Source: Prevotellaceae bacterium (GTDB taxonomy: Bacteria; Bacteroidota; Bacteroidia; Bacteroidales; UBA932). Taken from it: a DNA stretch of 7,144 nucleotides. This document shows, in pieces, positions 1 through 6,120 of the stretch. The stretch's first letter is position 1. Each line of letters begins with the position of its first letter. The position numbers were made by a program, and so were the translations under genes. Where the stretch lies: the NCBI GenBank assembly GCA_031257455.1, contig JAIROQ010000021.1, positions 1 through 7,144 of the forward strand. The letters run 5' to 3'. A model generated the notes under the pieces. It worked only from the letters and a program-made list of their open reading frames with translations, did no database searches and had not been told where the DNA came from.

Positions 1-75
1 CTAACCGTTACTGCAAAAAGGTGTATTATCGCCACTGCCTTATTCTTTCTTTGGGTAATAGCAGGCTTTGCGCAG
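1..75 (+). other. Signal peptide coding segment of the first gene
   Basis: In frame with the downstream protein, these codons give a basic pair (KR), a hydrophobic core of about 12 residues and an AGFA-Q end, a typical Sec signal peptidase I site in Bacteroidota. No Cys follows the cleavage point, so a lipoprotein is unlikely. The initiating codon lies before base 1. Confidence 0.85.
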
Positions 76-2409
76 ATGCCTTCCCTCTCTTCGGTGAATG
101 TACGGCCGATTACCGCCGACTATGCCGCCGCGACCCCGACCGTGACCTTTGAGGTGTCCTGGCCGGACGACCGGAATAACAACCAACGCTCCAAAGTGTG
201 GCTGCTCGTGGATTACCGGCGGATAAAGGATAACGCATACGCGCCCGGCTGGTCGCGGGCGGAAATTACCGTACCGGCTGAAGCCATTACCACCACCGCC
301 GGTACGGTGTCGCGCGAAGACGGCAATACCAGCGGCTTCTGGTTGCAGGGAACGGAAAGTGCCTTTACCGCCACCGTCACCGTGCCGGTAACGGTAGATT
401 TGGACGGCTATGCCCCGCAGTTCGGCTGGTGCGGCTGGGCGATCGACCGGCCGCCCGTAGCGGAACTGCAGGAAAATGGCGCTTACAAGCTGTACGGCAC
501 GTCGCCCTTCTGGGTAAACGGCGAATGGTTGGATCCAGGGGTGAATACCTATGGGCCGAAGAAATGTATTACTTCCTTTACCGACGCTACCCTGAACCCG
601 GCGGCTGTTTTGCCCATGCCAACCAACCTTGCGCTCAGTTCCGCCACTGTCTGTGCCGGCCAATCGGCGACGCTCACGGCGTCGGCTGAGGGCGAATACT
701 TGGTGTATACGATTGCCGACGACGCATGGGAGTGGGAGGACGGACTTTGGCATGAGACGACGGGCTTTGTCGTAACCCCTGCGACTACGACGGCCTATAC
801 ATTAGTAGTAAGGAATGCGGCGGGTTGCATGGACACCTTAACCGGCGCCGCGACCGTTACCGTGAACCCCGTGCCGGAAATCCTGGCGGTTTCTTCGCCC
901 GTCATCTGCACCTACACTGACGTTACCCTGACCGCTACCATGGGCAGCGGCACGACTTCCGCCATGACCTATACCGGTAATCTCGGCGAATACCCCTTCA
1001 CCCTCTACACTAATTCCTTTACCATCGGCGTGGGTATTACCACGACTTATACGGTTACCGCCATGAATGAATACGGCTGTGAGAGCGCCCTGTCCACGGG
1101 GACAGTAACCGTACTTCCCACTATCCAACAAGGCAAACCTGAAGACAGGTCTGTCTGCTCCGGCGCCTCCGTGGTCTTTGATTTGGCGGAAGCCACCGGT
1201 GGCAGAGGAAGCTTCACTTACCAGTGGGAACAAACGGTTGAGAGCGTTGACTGGAATTCTACATGGGGTCCGGCGGAAGGTGAAAATACCGGCGCGACCT
1301 ACACCACGCCCCCCCTCACCCAAGGGATGTACTACCGCCGCATAGCGATGAACGACGAATGCGGTACGTACACGCCCGGACAGCCTACTATAATTTTTGT
1401 GCACCCCAATCCGGAAATCCTTTCCCTTACCGACAGCCCCGACGCGGTCTGCGCCGGCGAAAGCGCGACCCTCACGGCATCGGCTAACTCCGGCAACGGC
1501 AACCCGGCCTCCTACAGCCTGAACGGCGAAACCTGGCAACCGGAGGCAGTGTTTGAGGTAACCCCGCCGGCCTCGACAACCTATACCTTATATGTAAAGA
1601 ACGACTCCGGCTGCACGGCCAGCTTGGACAATGCCGCAACGGTTACCGTAAACGACCCCATTATCCTTGCTTCCGGCAACGACAGCCAGACGATTGCTTT
1701 AGGTGACGCCATTACCCAGATACAGTATACCATCACGAATGCTTCCGCGACCGCTACCGGGTTGCCGGACGGCGTGTCCGGCGCATGGGCATCTGATGTA
1801 TATATGATAAGCGGTACGCCCACAAGCACCGGTACATATAATTATACCGTAACGACTACCAACGATAAAGGTTGCGCCAATACTGCCATCGGTAAGATTA
1901 TCGTAGTTCCCTTGCCGCCTAATTCTATCGGTAATACATGGTCTTGCGGGACACAAATATGGTCAGGAGCTTTGCGTAATCCGGCGGGTTGCACTGCTAC
2001 GTCAACCTTGTCCTCTTCTACACCACCAGCTCAATATTATGATCGTGGTACGTCTTATGGATACTACTATAATTGGACATGTGTAAACAAAAATGCCACG
2101 ACCTTATGCCCCTCGCAATGGTGGCGTGTTCCGACACAGAGCGACTTTAATACGCTTGTATCGTGTGCCAAAGGGAATAATAATGCCGCTGGTGCTACGT
2201 TGATGAATGCTTGGGGGGCTACGGGCGGCATCAGCGGAAGTACCGTTAACAATCCTTCTAACGGTTACTTATGGTCAAGCATGGGGAACACAGGTCTGGG
2301 CAACGCAAACAACTTGTTCTACAATGAAAATCAAGCGTACGTGAGCAGCTTCCTCTTGACAAACGGGTTCCAGGTGCGGTGCGTCACGGTAGTCGCAGGA
2401 AAGATTTAA
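1..2409 (+). CDS. Secreted Ig/PKD-like repeat protein with C-terminal FISUMP domain (5' end outside window)
   Basis: Partial gene. The frame is open from base 1, and the first 25 visible codons read as a signal peptide: K-R, a hydrophobic run (IIATALFFLWVI), then AGFA before Q. The first ATG, at 76, falls just after the predicted cleavage site, so it is not the real start. Counting that Met as residue 1: 1-180 is an unrecognised N-terminal region; 181-266, 267-346 and 445-527 are Ig/PKD-like repeats with the pattern VCAG-x-SATLTAS ... TTYTL-V-N-xGC ... TVTVN; 349-443 is a divergent repeat (YQWEQ ... YYRRIAMNDECG); 528-612 has the GLPDGVSG ... ISGTPTSTGTYNYTVTT pattern. Residues 617-770 match the Fibrobacter succinogenes major paralogous domain (YYNW, LCPSQWWRVPTQSDF, GYLWSSMG, GFQVRCV), whose function is unknown. 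No T9SS C-terminal domain, lipobox or LPXTG is visible, so attachment is unclear. Probably an extracellular adhesin-like or binding protein (inference). Confidence 0.9.
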   Translation, partial: LTVTAKRCIIATALFFLWVIAGFAQMPSLSSVNVRPITADYAAATPTVTFEVSWPDDRNNNQRSKVWLLVDYRRIKDNAYAPGWSRAEITVPAEAITTTAGTVSREDGNTSGFWLQGTESAFTATVTVPVTVDLDGYAPQFGWCGWAIDRPPVAELQENGAYKLYGTSPFWVNGEWLDPGVNTYGPKKCITSFTDATLNPAAVLPMPTNLALSSATVCAGQSATLTASAEGEYLVYTIADDAWEWEDGLWHETTGFVVTPATTTAYTLVVRNAAGCMDTLTGAATVTVNPVPEILAVSSPVICTYTDVTLTATMGSGTTSAMTYTGNLGEYPFTLYTNSFTIGVGITTTYTVTAMNEYGCESALSTGTVTVLPTIQQGKPEDRSVCSGASVVFDLAEATGGRGSFTYQWEQTVESVDWNSTWGPAEGENTGATYTTPPLTQGMYYRRIAMNDECGTYTPGQPTIIFVHPNPEILSLTDSPDAVCAGESATLTASANSGNGNPASYSLNGETWQPEAVFEVTPPASTTYTLYVKNDSGCTASLDNAATVTVNDPIILASGNDSQTIALGDAITQIQYTITNASATATGLPDGVSGAWASDVYMISGTPTSTGTYNYTVTTTNDKGCANTAIGKIIVVPLPPNSIGNTWSCGTQIWSGALRNPAGCTATSTLSSSTPPAQYYDRGTSYGYYYNWTCVNKNATTLCPSQWWRVPTQSDFNTLVSCAKGNNNAAGATLMNAWGATGGISGSTVNNPSNGYLWSSMGNTGLGNANNLFYNENQAYVSSFLLTNGFQVRCVTVVAGKI
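1924..2385 (+). other. FISUMP (Fibrobacter-type paralogous) domain segment
   Basis: This is the C-terminal module of the first protein. Its family hallmarks appear in order: YGYYYNW, LCPSQWWRVPT with the family's usual CPSGWRVPT altered by an extra Trp, GYLWSSMG, and GFQVRCV close to the stop. By eye the DNA is noticeably richer in A+T than the Ig-repeat part upstream, which fits a module with a separate history. The biochemical role of this family is not established. Confidence 0.8.
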
Positions 2410-2426
2410 GGATTGGCTTGCGCAGC

Positions 2427-2467
2427 AAAAAAATCGCCGGTGCAGAAATGTACCGGCGGTTTTTTTT
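2427..2467 (+). terminator. Intrinsic terminator after the first gene
   Basis: A perfect 7-bp stem, CGCCGGT (2435-2441) with ACCGGCG (2452-2458), is extended by a G-U and a C-G pair around an AGAAAT loop. Eight T (2460-2467) follow. Seven A (2427-2433) precede the stem, so it could also act on transcripts from the other strand. It begins 17 bp after the stop codon and separates the first gene from the rest. Confidence 0.93.
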
Positions 2468-2468
2468 A

Positions 2469-2482
2469 GTGGAGAGTGGAGA
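2469..2482 (+). repeat. Two copies of gtggaga
   Basis: Two perfect head-to-tail 7-bp units follow the terminator T-tract. The 15-bp string TGGAGAGTGGAGAAT (2470-2484) recurs exactly at 6141-6155 before the DUF3108 gene. In both places a GC-rich hairpin beginning GGCT follows within a few bases. Confidence 0.8.
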
Positions 2483-2496
2483 ATAAGGCTGCGCCA

Positions 2497-2511
2497 TTGT
2501 CCGTAGGACAA
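2497..2511. repeat. Hairpin TTGTCC-GTA-GGACAA, copy 1
   Basis: A perfect 6-bp inverted repeat with a 3-base GTA spacer. Fourteen bases (2497-2510) recur identically at 2547-2560, exactly 50 bp later. No T-run follows, so it is not an obvious terminator. A two-fold symmetric protein site or an intergenic repeat is possible. Confidence 0.75.
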
Positions 2512-2546
2512 ACATAGCAATAGAAAAATACCTCCATCACATCAGC

Positions 2547-2560
2547 TTGTCCGTAGGACA
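2547..2560. repeat. Hairpin TGTCC-GTA-GGACA, copy 2
   Basis: Second copy of the sequence at 2497-2510. The symmetric stem here is 5 bp (TGTCC/GGACA), because the base after the copy is T and not A. The sequence between the two copies shows no relation to either. Confidence 0.75.
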
Positions 2561-2583
2561 TGCATCCCTTGCGGGGCTTTTTA

Positions 2584-2611
2584 GTTGAAAGTTGAAAGTT
2601 GAAAGTTGAAA
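2584..2611 (+). repeat. Four perfect copies of gttgaaa
   Basis: A 28-bp array of four identical 7-bp units. The reverse complement of the same unit (tttcaac) makes three of the four units of the 28-bp array at 3982-4009, before recG. Confidence 0.92.
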
Positions 2612-2623
2612 ATGTTTTTTAGT

Positions 2624-2651
2624 TATGAGGTATGAATTATGAATTATGAGT
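2624..2651 (+). repeat. Four 7-bp units of tatgaat type
   Basis: The units are tatgagg, tatgaat, tatgaat and tatgagt, again 28 bp in total. The last unit runs directly into the GC-rich core that starts at 2649. Confidence 0.88.
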
Positions 2652-2677
2652 CGCGACAAGCGCAGTGGCGTGAGCCA
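2649..2677. repeat. GC-rich core linking two arrays (copy 1)
   Basis: The core starts with AGTCGCGACAAGCGCA (2649-2664), which contains the perfect palindrome GTCGCGAC, and ends with GGCGTGAGCC (2667-2676), a small hairpin with stem TGGC/GCCA and loop GTGA. The first 16 bases recur exactly, in inverted orientation, at 3908-3923. The block lies between a 7-bp array and the aatagtc/taaatctg arrays. Confidence 0.85.
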
Positions 2678-2678
2678 A

Positions 2679-2725
2679 AATAGTCAATAGTCAATAAAAA
2701 AATAGTCAATAAAAATAGTCAATAG
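2679..2725 (+). repeat. Interrupted aatagtc repeats
   Basis: Full copies of aatagtc start at 2679, 2686, 2701 and 2714, with a partial copy at 2721. A-runs interrupt the later copies, so the period is not constant. Confidence 0.82.
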
Positions 2726-2726
2726 C

Positions 2727-2747
2727 TAAATCTGTAAATCTGTAAAT
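2727..2747 (+). repeat. 8-bp array of taaatctg
   Basis: About 2.6 copies of an 8-bp unit. Its reverse complement, gatttaca in another phase, forms the array at 3859-3896 after dusB. Confidence 0.85.
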
Positions 2748-2751
2748 TCTT

Positions 2752-2765
2752 TTGGCGTTAGCCAA
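2752..2765. repeat. Hairpin TTGGC-GTTA-GCCAA
   Basis: A perfect 5-bp stem with a four-base loop. It contains GGCGTTAGCC, one of three GGCGTNAGCC copies in this gap. It lies between the taaatctg array and the aatcttta array. Confidence 0.8.
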
Positions 2766-2798
2766 TCTTTAAATCTTTAAATTTTTAAATCTTTAAAT
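2764..2798 (+). repeat. 8-bp array of aatcttta
   Basis: Four full units (aatcttta, aatcttta, aattttta, aatcttta) and a partial fifth that merges into the next hairpin. One unit carries a single C to T difference. Confidence 0.88.
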
Positions 2799-2813
2799 TG
2801 GCGTCAGCCCAAT
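2797..2813. repeat. Hairpin ATTGGC-GTCA-GCCCAAT
   Basis: A stem of GGC/GCC extended by ATT/AAT around one bulged C, with the loop GTCA. It is the third GGCGTNAGCC copy (2800-2809) and again separates two different 8-bp arrays. Confidence 0.75.
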
Positions 2814-2852
2814 TAGTCACATTAGCACATTAAACAATTAGCACATTAAAAA
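2812..2852 (+). repeat. 8-bp array of attagcac type
   Basis: The units are attagtcac (9 bp), attagcac, attaaaca, attagcac and attaaaaa, running up to the dusB promoter. The 22 bases at 2811-2832 are the exact reverse complement of 7123-7144 at the far end of the window. Confidence 0.87.
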
Positions 2853-2856
2853 GTAT

Positions 2857-2864
2857 TATCTTTG
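2857..2864 (+). promoter_or_regulatory. Bacteroidota -7 promoter box (TATCTTTG)
   Basis: Exact match to the TAnnTTTG -7 consensus of Bacteroidota primary sigma factors. No convincing TTTG-type -33 element is seen at the usual spacing; TTAG at 2838-2841 is a weak candidate and lies too close. The box ends 4 nt before the dusB start, so the transcript would begin at or next to the ATG. Confidence 0.75.
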
Positions 2865-2868
2865 CACT

Positions 2869-3849
2869 ATGAAAATTGCCACGCTGGATTTAGGACACCA
2901 ACCGCTTTTCCTTGCGCCGATGGACGAAGTAACAGACCCTTCGTTCCGGTATGTTTGTAAACTGTATGGCGCAGACATGATGTTTACGGAATTTATTTCG
3001 TCAGACGGGCTTATCCGCGATGTGGAAAAGACGGTGCAGCGGCTCGCTATATACGACTATGAACGGCCTATCGGCATTCAGCTTTACGGTCACCTGACGG
3101 ATGCGATGGTGGCTTCGGCACGCATTGTGGCGCAGGCCCGCCCGGATGTGATTGACCTCAACTTCGGCTGCCCGATGAAGAAAATCGCTAATCGCGGCGC
3201 GGGCGCAGGCATGATGCTCGAACCGGAAAAAATGGTGGAAATGACACGGCAGATTGTACGCGCCGTAAATATTCCCGTAACCGTAAAAACCCGGCTGGGC
3301 TGGGATGATACGCATAAAAATATCCTCGCCCTCGCGGAACAGTTGCAGGATGTCGGCATTGCCGCAATCACGGTACATGGCCGCACGCGCGCCCAGATGT
3401 ACAAAGGGGAAGCGGACTGGACGCTCATCGGCGAATTGAAAAAGAACCCGCGCCTGCACATACCGGTGATAGGCAATGGCAATGCCGATACGCCGGTCAC
3501 CATAAAAACGCTGTTCGACCGCTACGGCGTGGACGGTATTATGATTGGCCGCGCCACCTACGGGCATCCATGGATTTTCCGGGAAGCGAAACATTATTTG
3601 CAAACGGGAAAACTGTTGCCCGAGATGAGCGTAAAAGAACGGGTGGCGCTGGCGAAACTGCACCTGCAAAAGTCCATCGAGTTCAAGGGCGATTATGCGG
3701 GCATTCTGGAATTGCGCCGCCACTTGAGTAATTACTTCAAAAACTTGAAGAATTTTAAGGAAACACGTTTGAAAATGGTTACGTCCGGCAACGTAAACGA
3801 ACTTATGCAACTGCTGGACTACATCGGGGAACGGTGGGGAGAAGTATGA
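2869..3849 (+). CDS. dusB: tRNA-dihydrouridine synthase (DusB-like)
   Basis: An FMN enzyme that reduces specific uridines in the tRNA D-loop to dihydrouridine, using NADPH, in the cytoplasm. The 326 residues match the family's usual length. Visible motifs along a TIM barrel: LAPMDEVTDPSFR near residues 15-27 (FMN contact and family signature); NFGCPMKK at 98-105 with the likely catalytic Cys101; VKTRLGWDD at 139-147; HGRTRAQMYKG at 170-180; GNGNADTP at 202-209 and MIGRATYGHPW at 225-235 (FMN phosphate binding). The C-terminal part, from about 250, fits the helical tRNA-binding domain. The start at 2869 is supported because the conserved motif begins about 15 residues in. No Shine-Dalgarno is present, and the promoter box lies 4 nt upstream. 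The DusB subgroup is my best guess; which uridine is modified cannot be read from the sequence. Confidence 0.95.
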   Translation: MKIATLDLGHQPLFLAPMDEVTDPSFRYVCKLYGADMMFTEFISSDGLIRDVEKTVQRLAIYDYERPIGIQLYGHLTDAMVASARIVAQARPDVIDLNFGCPMKKIANRGAGAGMMLEPEKMVEMTRQIVRAVNIPVTVKTRLGWDDTHKNILALAEQLQDVGIAAITVHGRTRAQMYKGEADWTLIGELKKNPRLHIPVIGNGNADTPVTIKTLFDRYGVDGIMIGRATYGHPWIFREAKHYLQTGKLLPEMSVKERVALAKLHLQKSIEFKGDYAGILELRRHLSNYFKNLKNFKETRLKMVTSGNVNELMQLLDYIGERWGEV

Positions 3850-3858
3850 ATTAGGAGC

Positions 3859-3896
3859 GATTTACAGATTTACGGATTTACAGATTTACAGATTTA
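3859..3896 (+). repeat. 8-bp array of gatttaca
   Basis: About 4.75 units of gatttaca, one of them gatttacg, beginning 10 bp after the dusB stop. It is the reverse-complement form of the taaatctg array at 2727-2747. Confidence 0.9.
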
Positions 3897-3923
3897 GCTT
3901 ACGCCGGTGCGCTTGTCGCGACT
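3897..3923. repeat. GC-rich core linking two arrays (copy 2, inverted)
   Basis: Read on the minus strand it is AGTCGCGACAAGCGCA, then CC, then GGCGTAAGC. The first 16 bases are identical to 2649-2664, and GGCGTAAGC matches GGCGTGAGC there except for one base. As in copy 1, it lies between a 7-bp array and a taaatctg-type array, in the same relative order. Confidence 0.87.
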
Positions 3924-3969
3924 TACGACTTACGACTTATGACTTATGACTTACGACTTATGACTTACG
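3921..3969 (+). repeat. Seven 7-bp units of acttacg/acttatg
   Basis: Seven uninterrupted units that differ only at position 6. The order is c, c, t, t, c, t, c. It is the longest perfect-period array in the window, overlaps the end of the GC-rich core and ends with a partial act. Confidence 0.92.
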
Positions 3970-3981
3970 ACTAAAAGACAT

Positions 3982-4009
3982 TTTCAACTTTCAACTCTCC
4001 ACTTTCAAC
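3982..4009 (+). repeat. Four 7-bp units of tttcaac with one tctccac
   Basis: The units are tttcaac, tttcaac, tctccac and tttcaac, ending 11 bp before the recG start. On the minus strand these read gttgaaa and gtggaga, the same two units found at 2584-2611 and 2469-2482. This shows the two unit types belong to one variant family. Confidence 0.9.
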
Positions 4010-4020
4010 TAAAAAGAAAT

Positions 4021-6117
4021 ATGCTGGACAATGATATAAAATATCTCACGGGAGTAGGTCCTAAACGCGCAGAGATACTGTTTAAGGAGCTTGGGATTGC
4101 TACGTTTGAGGATTTGCTTTATACTTTTCCGTTCCGGTATATTGACCGCACGAAATTTTATTCTATCCGCGAACTGACGCCTGATTTGCCCTATATCCAG
4201 TTGCGCGGGAAAATTATCCGCTTTCAGGAAGTAAGCTACGGCAAGCGGCAAAAACGTTACATCGCTTATTTCTCGGACGGTTCCGGCGTTATTGAACTGG
4301 TGTTTTTCCAGGGACTAAAATGGATTCAGGAGAAACTGAAAGCCGGCGTGGAATATATTGTATTCGGGAAACCCACTGTTTTCAACGGGAAGCTCAATCT
4401 GGTGCATCCCGAAGTGGACGAGCCGCAAGCCGACAGCCATGCCTTGCCGTCCGCGCTGCAGGGCGTGTATAGCAGCACGGAAGTATTGCAGAATAACGGG
4501 CTCGGGCAACGCGCTTTCCTGCGCCTGCAATCCAACCTGCTCAATGCCGTACTGGATAAAATCACCGAAAACCTTCCCGGATACCTCCTCCGGCAATACA
4601 ACCTGATGCCGTTGCGCGAGGCGCTGTTCAACATTCATTTCCCGCAAAGCGCCGAACGCTTGCTGCAGGCGCAATACCGCCTGAAATTTGAAGAACTGCT
4701 CTACCTTCACTTAGGCTTGCTGCAGGTGCGCAACAACCGTAAGGAAACTTCGCGCGGCTTTATTTTCAATACGGTCGGCGAACATTTCAACGACTGTTAC
4801 CGGCGGTTGCCGTTTGCGCTCACGAATGCCCAAAAGCGCGTCATCAAAGAAATACGGCGGGATATGGCTACCGGCAAACAAATGAACCGCCTGCTGCAGG
4901 GCGATGTGGGAAGCGGGAAAACATTGGCAGCATTGCTCTGTATGCTCATTGCCGCCGACAACGGCTATCAATCCTGCATCATGACGCCGACAGAAATCCT
5001 TGCACAGCAACACTTGGAAAGCATTCAAGGTTTTTTGCAGGACAGCGCCATAAATGTCGGCTTGCTCACCGGCTCCACCAAAAAGAAAGAACGCCGGGTT
5101 TTGCATGAGCAACTGCTTGACGGCTCGCTGCACCTCCTCATCGGGACGCATGCCCTGATTGAAGACGCAGTACAGTTCAAAAATCTCGGCTTCGTGGTCA
5201 TTGACGAACAACACCGCTTTGGCGTGGAACAGCGCGCCCGCCTGTGGAGTAAAAACACCCAGCCGCCCCATGTACTGGTGATGACCGCTACGCCCATTCC
5301 CCGCACGCTGGCGATGACGCTCTACGGCGACCTCGATGTATCGACTATTGATGAACTGCCGCCCGGACGGCAACCCATCAAAACGATACACTTCAACGAC
5401 AGCCAGCGGCTGCGCGTCTTCGGATTTATGAAAGAACAGATAAAAGCCGGCCGGCAAATCTATGTCGTCTATCCCCTCATCAAAGAATCGGAAAAGATGG
5501 ATTTCAAAAATCTGGAAGACGGCTACGAAAGCATCACACGCGCTTTCCCGCTGCCCGAATACATTACGGCAATCGTACACGGGCAAATGCCCGCCGAAAA
5601 TAAAAACTTCGAGATGCAGCGGTTCGTCAAGGGCGAAGCGCATATCATGGTGGCGACTTCGGTCATTGAAGTGGGCGTGAATGTGCCGAATGCTACGGTT
5701 ATGGTGATTGAAAGCGCCGAGCGGTTCGGGCTGTCGCAGCTGCACCAGCTGCGCGGACGCGTGGGGCGCGGCGCAGAACAGTCCTACTGTATCCTGATGA
5801 CCGACCACAAACTGTCTGCCGAAACACGCAAACGCATGCAGTTAATGGTAGCCACCAATGACGGTTTCAAGATTGCCGAAGCCGACCTGCAACTGCGCGG
5901 GCCGGGCGACCTCGAAGGTACGCAACAAAGCGGAATGGCATTCCATTTACGTATCACCGATCTGGCAAAAGACAGCAAACTATTGGAATTTACTCGTAAC
6001 TTAGCGGAAAAAATCTTGGAGAATGACCCCCTTTTGTCACATGAAAATAATGAACGGCTACTCGCCCGCCTGAATCAACTGCACAATAAGAGCAAAGACT
6101 ATAGCGTGATTAGTTAG
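4021..6117 (+). CDS. recG: ATP-dependent DNA helicase RecG
   Basis: A branched-DNA translocase that remodels stalled forks and Holliday junctions during recombination and repair. The 698 residues are full length. Residues 1-50 include a helix-hairpin-like GVGPKRAEIL element; about 58-150 is the wedge OB-fold domain (LRGKIIRF ... VIELVFFQ ... YIVFGKP). The helicase core shows a Q-type LTNAQ (268-272), Walker A GDVGSGKT (294-301), PTEILAQQH (323-331), GTHALI (375-380), Walker B DEQH with HRFGV (395-402), TATPIPRTL (422-430), VATSVIEVGVNVPNAT (544-559) and QLRGRVGRG (576-584). The RecG-specific TRG motif is RGPGDLEGTQQSG at 626-638. All catalytic motifs look intact. The start at 4021 is preceded by A-rich sequence without Shine-Dalgarno. 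No promoter is seen in the 171-bp gap, so transcription from the dusB promoter is likely (inference). Confidence 0.98.
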   Translation: MLDNDIKYLTGVGPKRAEILFKELGIATFEDLLYTFPFRYIDRTKFYSIRELTPDLPYIQLRGKIIRFQEVSYGKRQKRYIAYFSDGSGVIELVFFQGLKWIQEKLKAGVEYIVFGKPTVFNGKLNLVHPEVDEPQADSHALPSALQGVYSSTEVLQNNGLGQRAFLRLQSNLLNAVLDKITENLPGYLLRQYNLMPLREALFNIHFPQSAERLLQAQYRLKFEELLYLHLGLLQVRNNRKETSRGFIFNTVGEHFNDCYRRLPFALTNAQKRVIKEIRRDMATGKQMNRLLQGDVGSGKTLAALLCMLIAADNGYQSCIMTPTEILAQQHLESIQGFLQDSAINVGLLTGSTKKKERRVLHEQLLDGSLHLLIGTHALIEDAVQFKNLGFVVIDEQHRFGVEQRARLWSKNTQPPHVLVMTATPIPRTLAMTLYGDLDVSTIDELPPGRQPIKTIHFNDSQRLRVFGFMKEQIKAGRQIYVVYPLIKESEKMDFKNLEDGYESITRAFPLPEYITAIVHGQMPAENKNFEMQRFVKGEAHIMVATSVIEVGVNVPNATVMVIESAERFGLSQLHQLRGRVGRGAEQSYCILMTDHKLSAETRKRMQLMVATNDGFKIAEADLQLRGPGDLEGTQQSGMAFHLRITDLAKDSKLLEFTRNLAEKILENDPLLSHENNERLLARLNQLHNKSKDYSVIS

Positions 6118-6120
6118 GAA

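Larger units (their letters stand above)
2410..2868. other. Non-coding gap filled with short tandem arrays and hairpins
   Basis: This 459-bp gap has no credible gene on either strand. It contains, in order: the terminator, a gtggaga pair, a GGC-TGC-GCC hairpin, two TTGTCC-GTA-GGACA hairpins, a four-copy gttgaaa array, a four-copy tatgaat-type array, a GC-rich core, aatagtc repeats, a taaatctg array, a GGCGTTAGCC hairpin, an aatcttta array, a GGCGTCAGCC hairpin, an attagcac array and the dusB promoter box. The main elements are listed separately. Confidence 0.85.

Noticed and set aside
838..1539. 233-residue minus-strand frame, with a similar one at 40-753, opposite the first gene
   Set aside because: Low-complexity G/R/A-rich translations that mirror the codon bias of the sense gene, with no start context or motif.
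2566..2581. CCC-TTGC-GGG hairpin followed by a T-run as a second terminator
   Set aside because: The stem is only 3 bp and the T-run is short, so it is much weaker than the terminator at 2427-2467.
2584..2852. Possible CRISPR array
   Set aside because: The units are only 7-8 bp, head to tail without spacers, and change identity every few copies. No cas gene is present.
3001..3810. 269-residue minus-strand frame opposite dusB
   Set aside because: The sense strand carries every expected Dus motif, and the antisense product resembles no known family.
3850..4020. Separate promoter for recG
   Set aside because: I found no TAnnTTTG match in this gap. Its content is explained by the tandem arrays and the GC-rich core.
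4711..5808. 365-residue open frame on the minus strand inside recG
   Set aside because: It is antisense to a fully motif-intact recG. Its translation has no recognisable domain, and such frames arise readily opposite GC-rich coding DNA.
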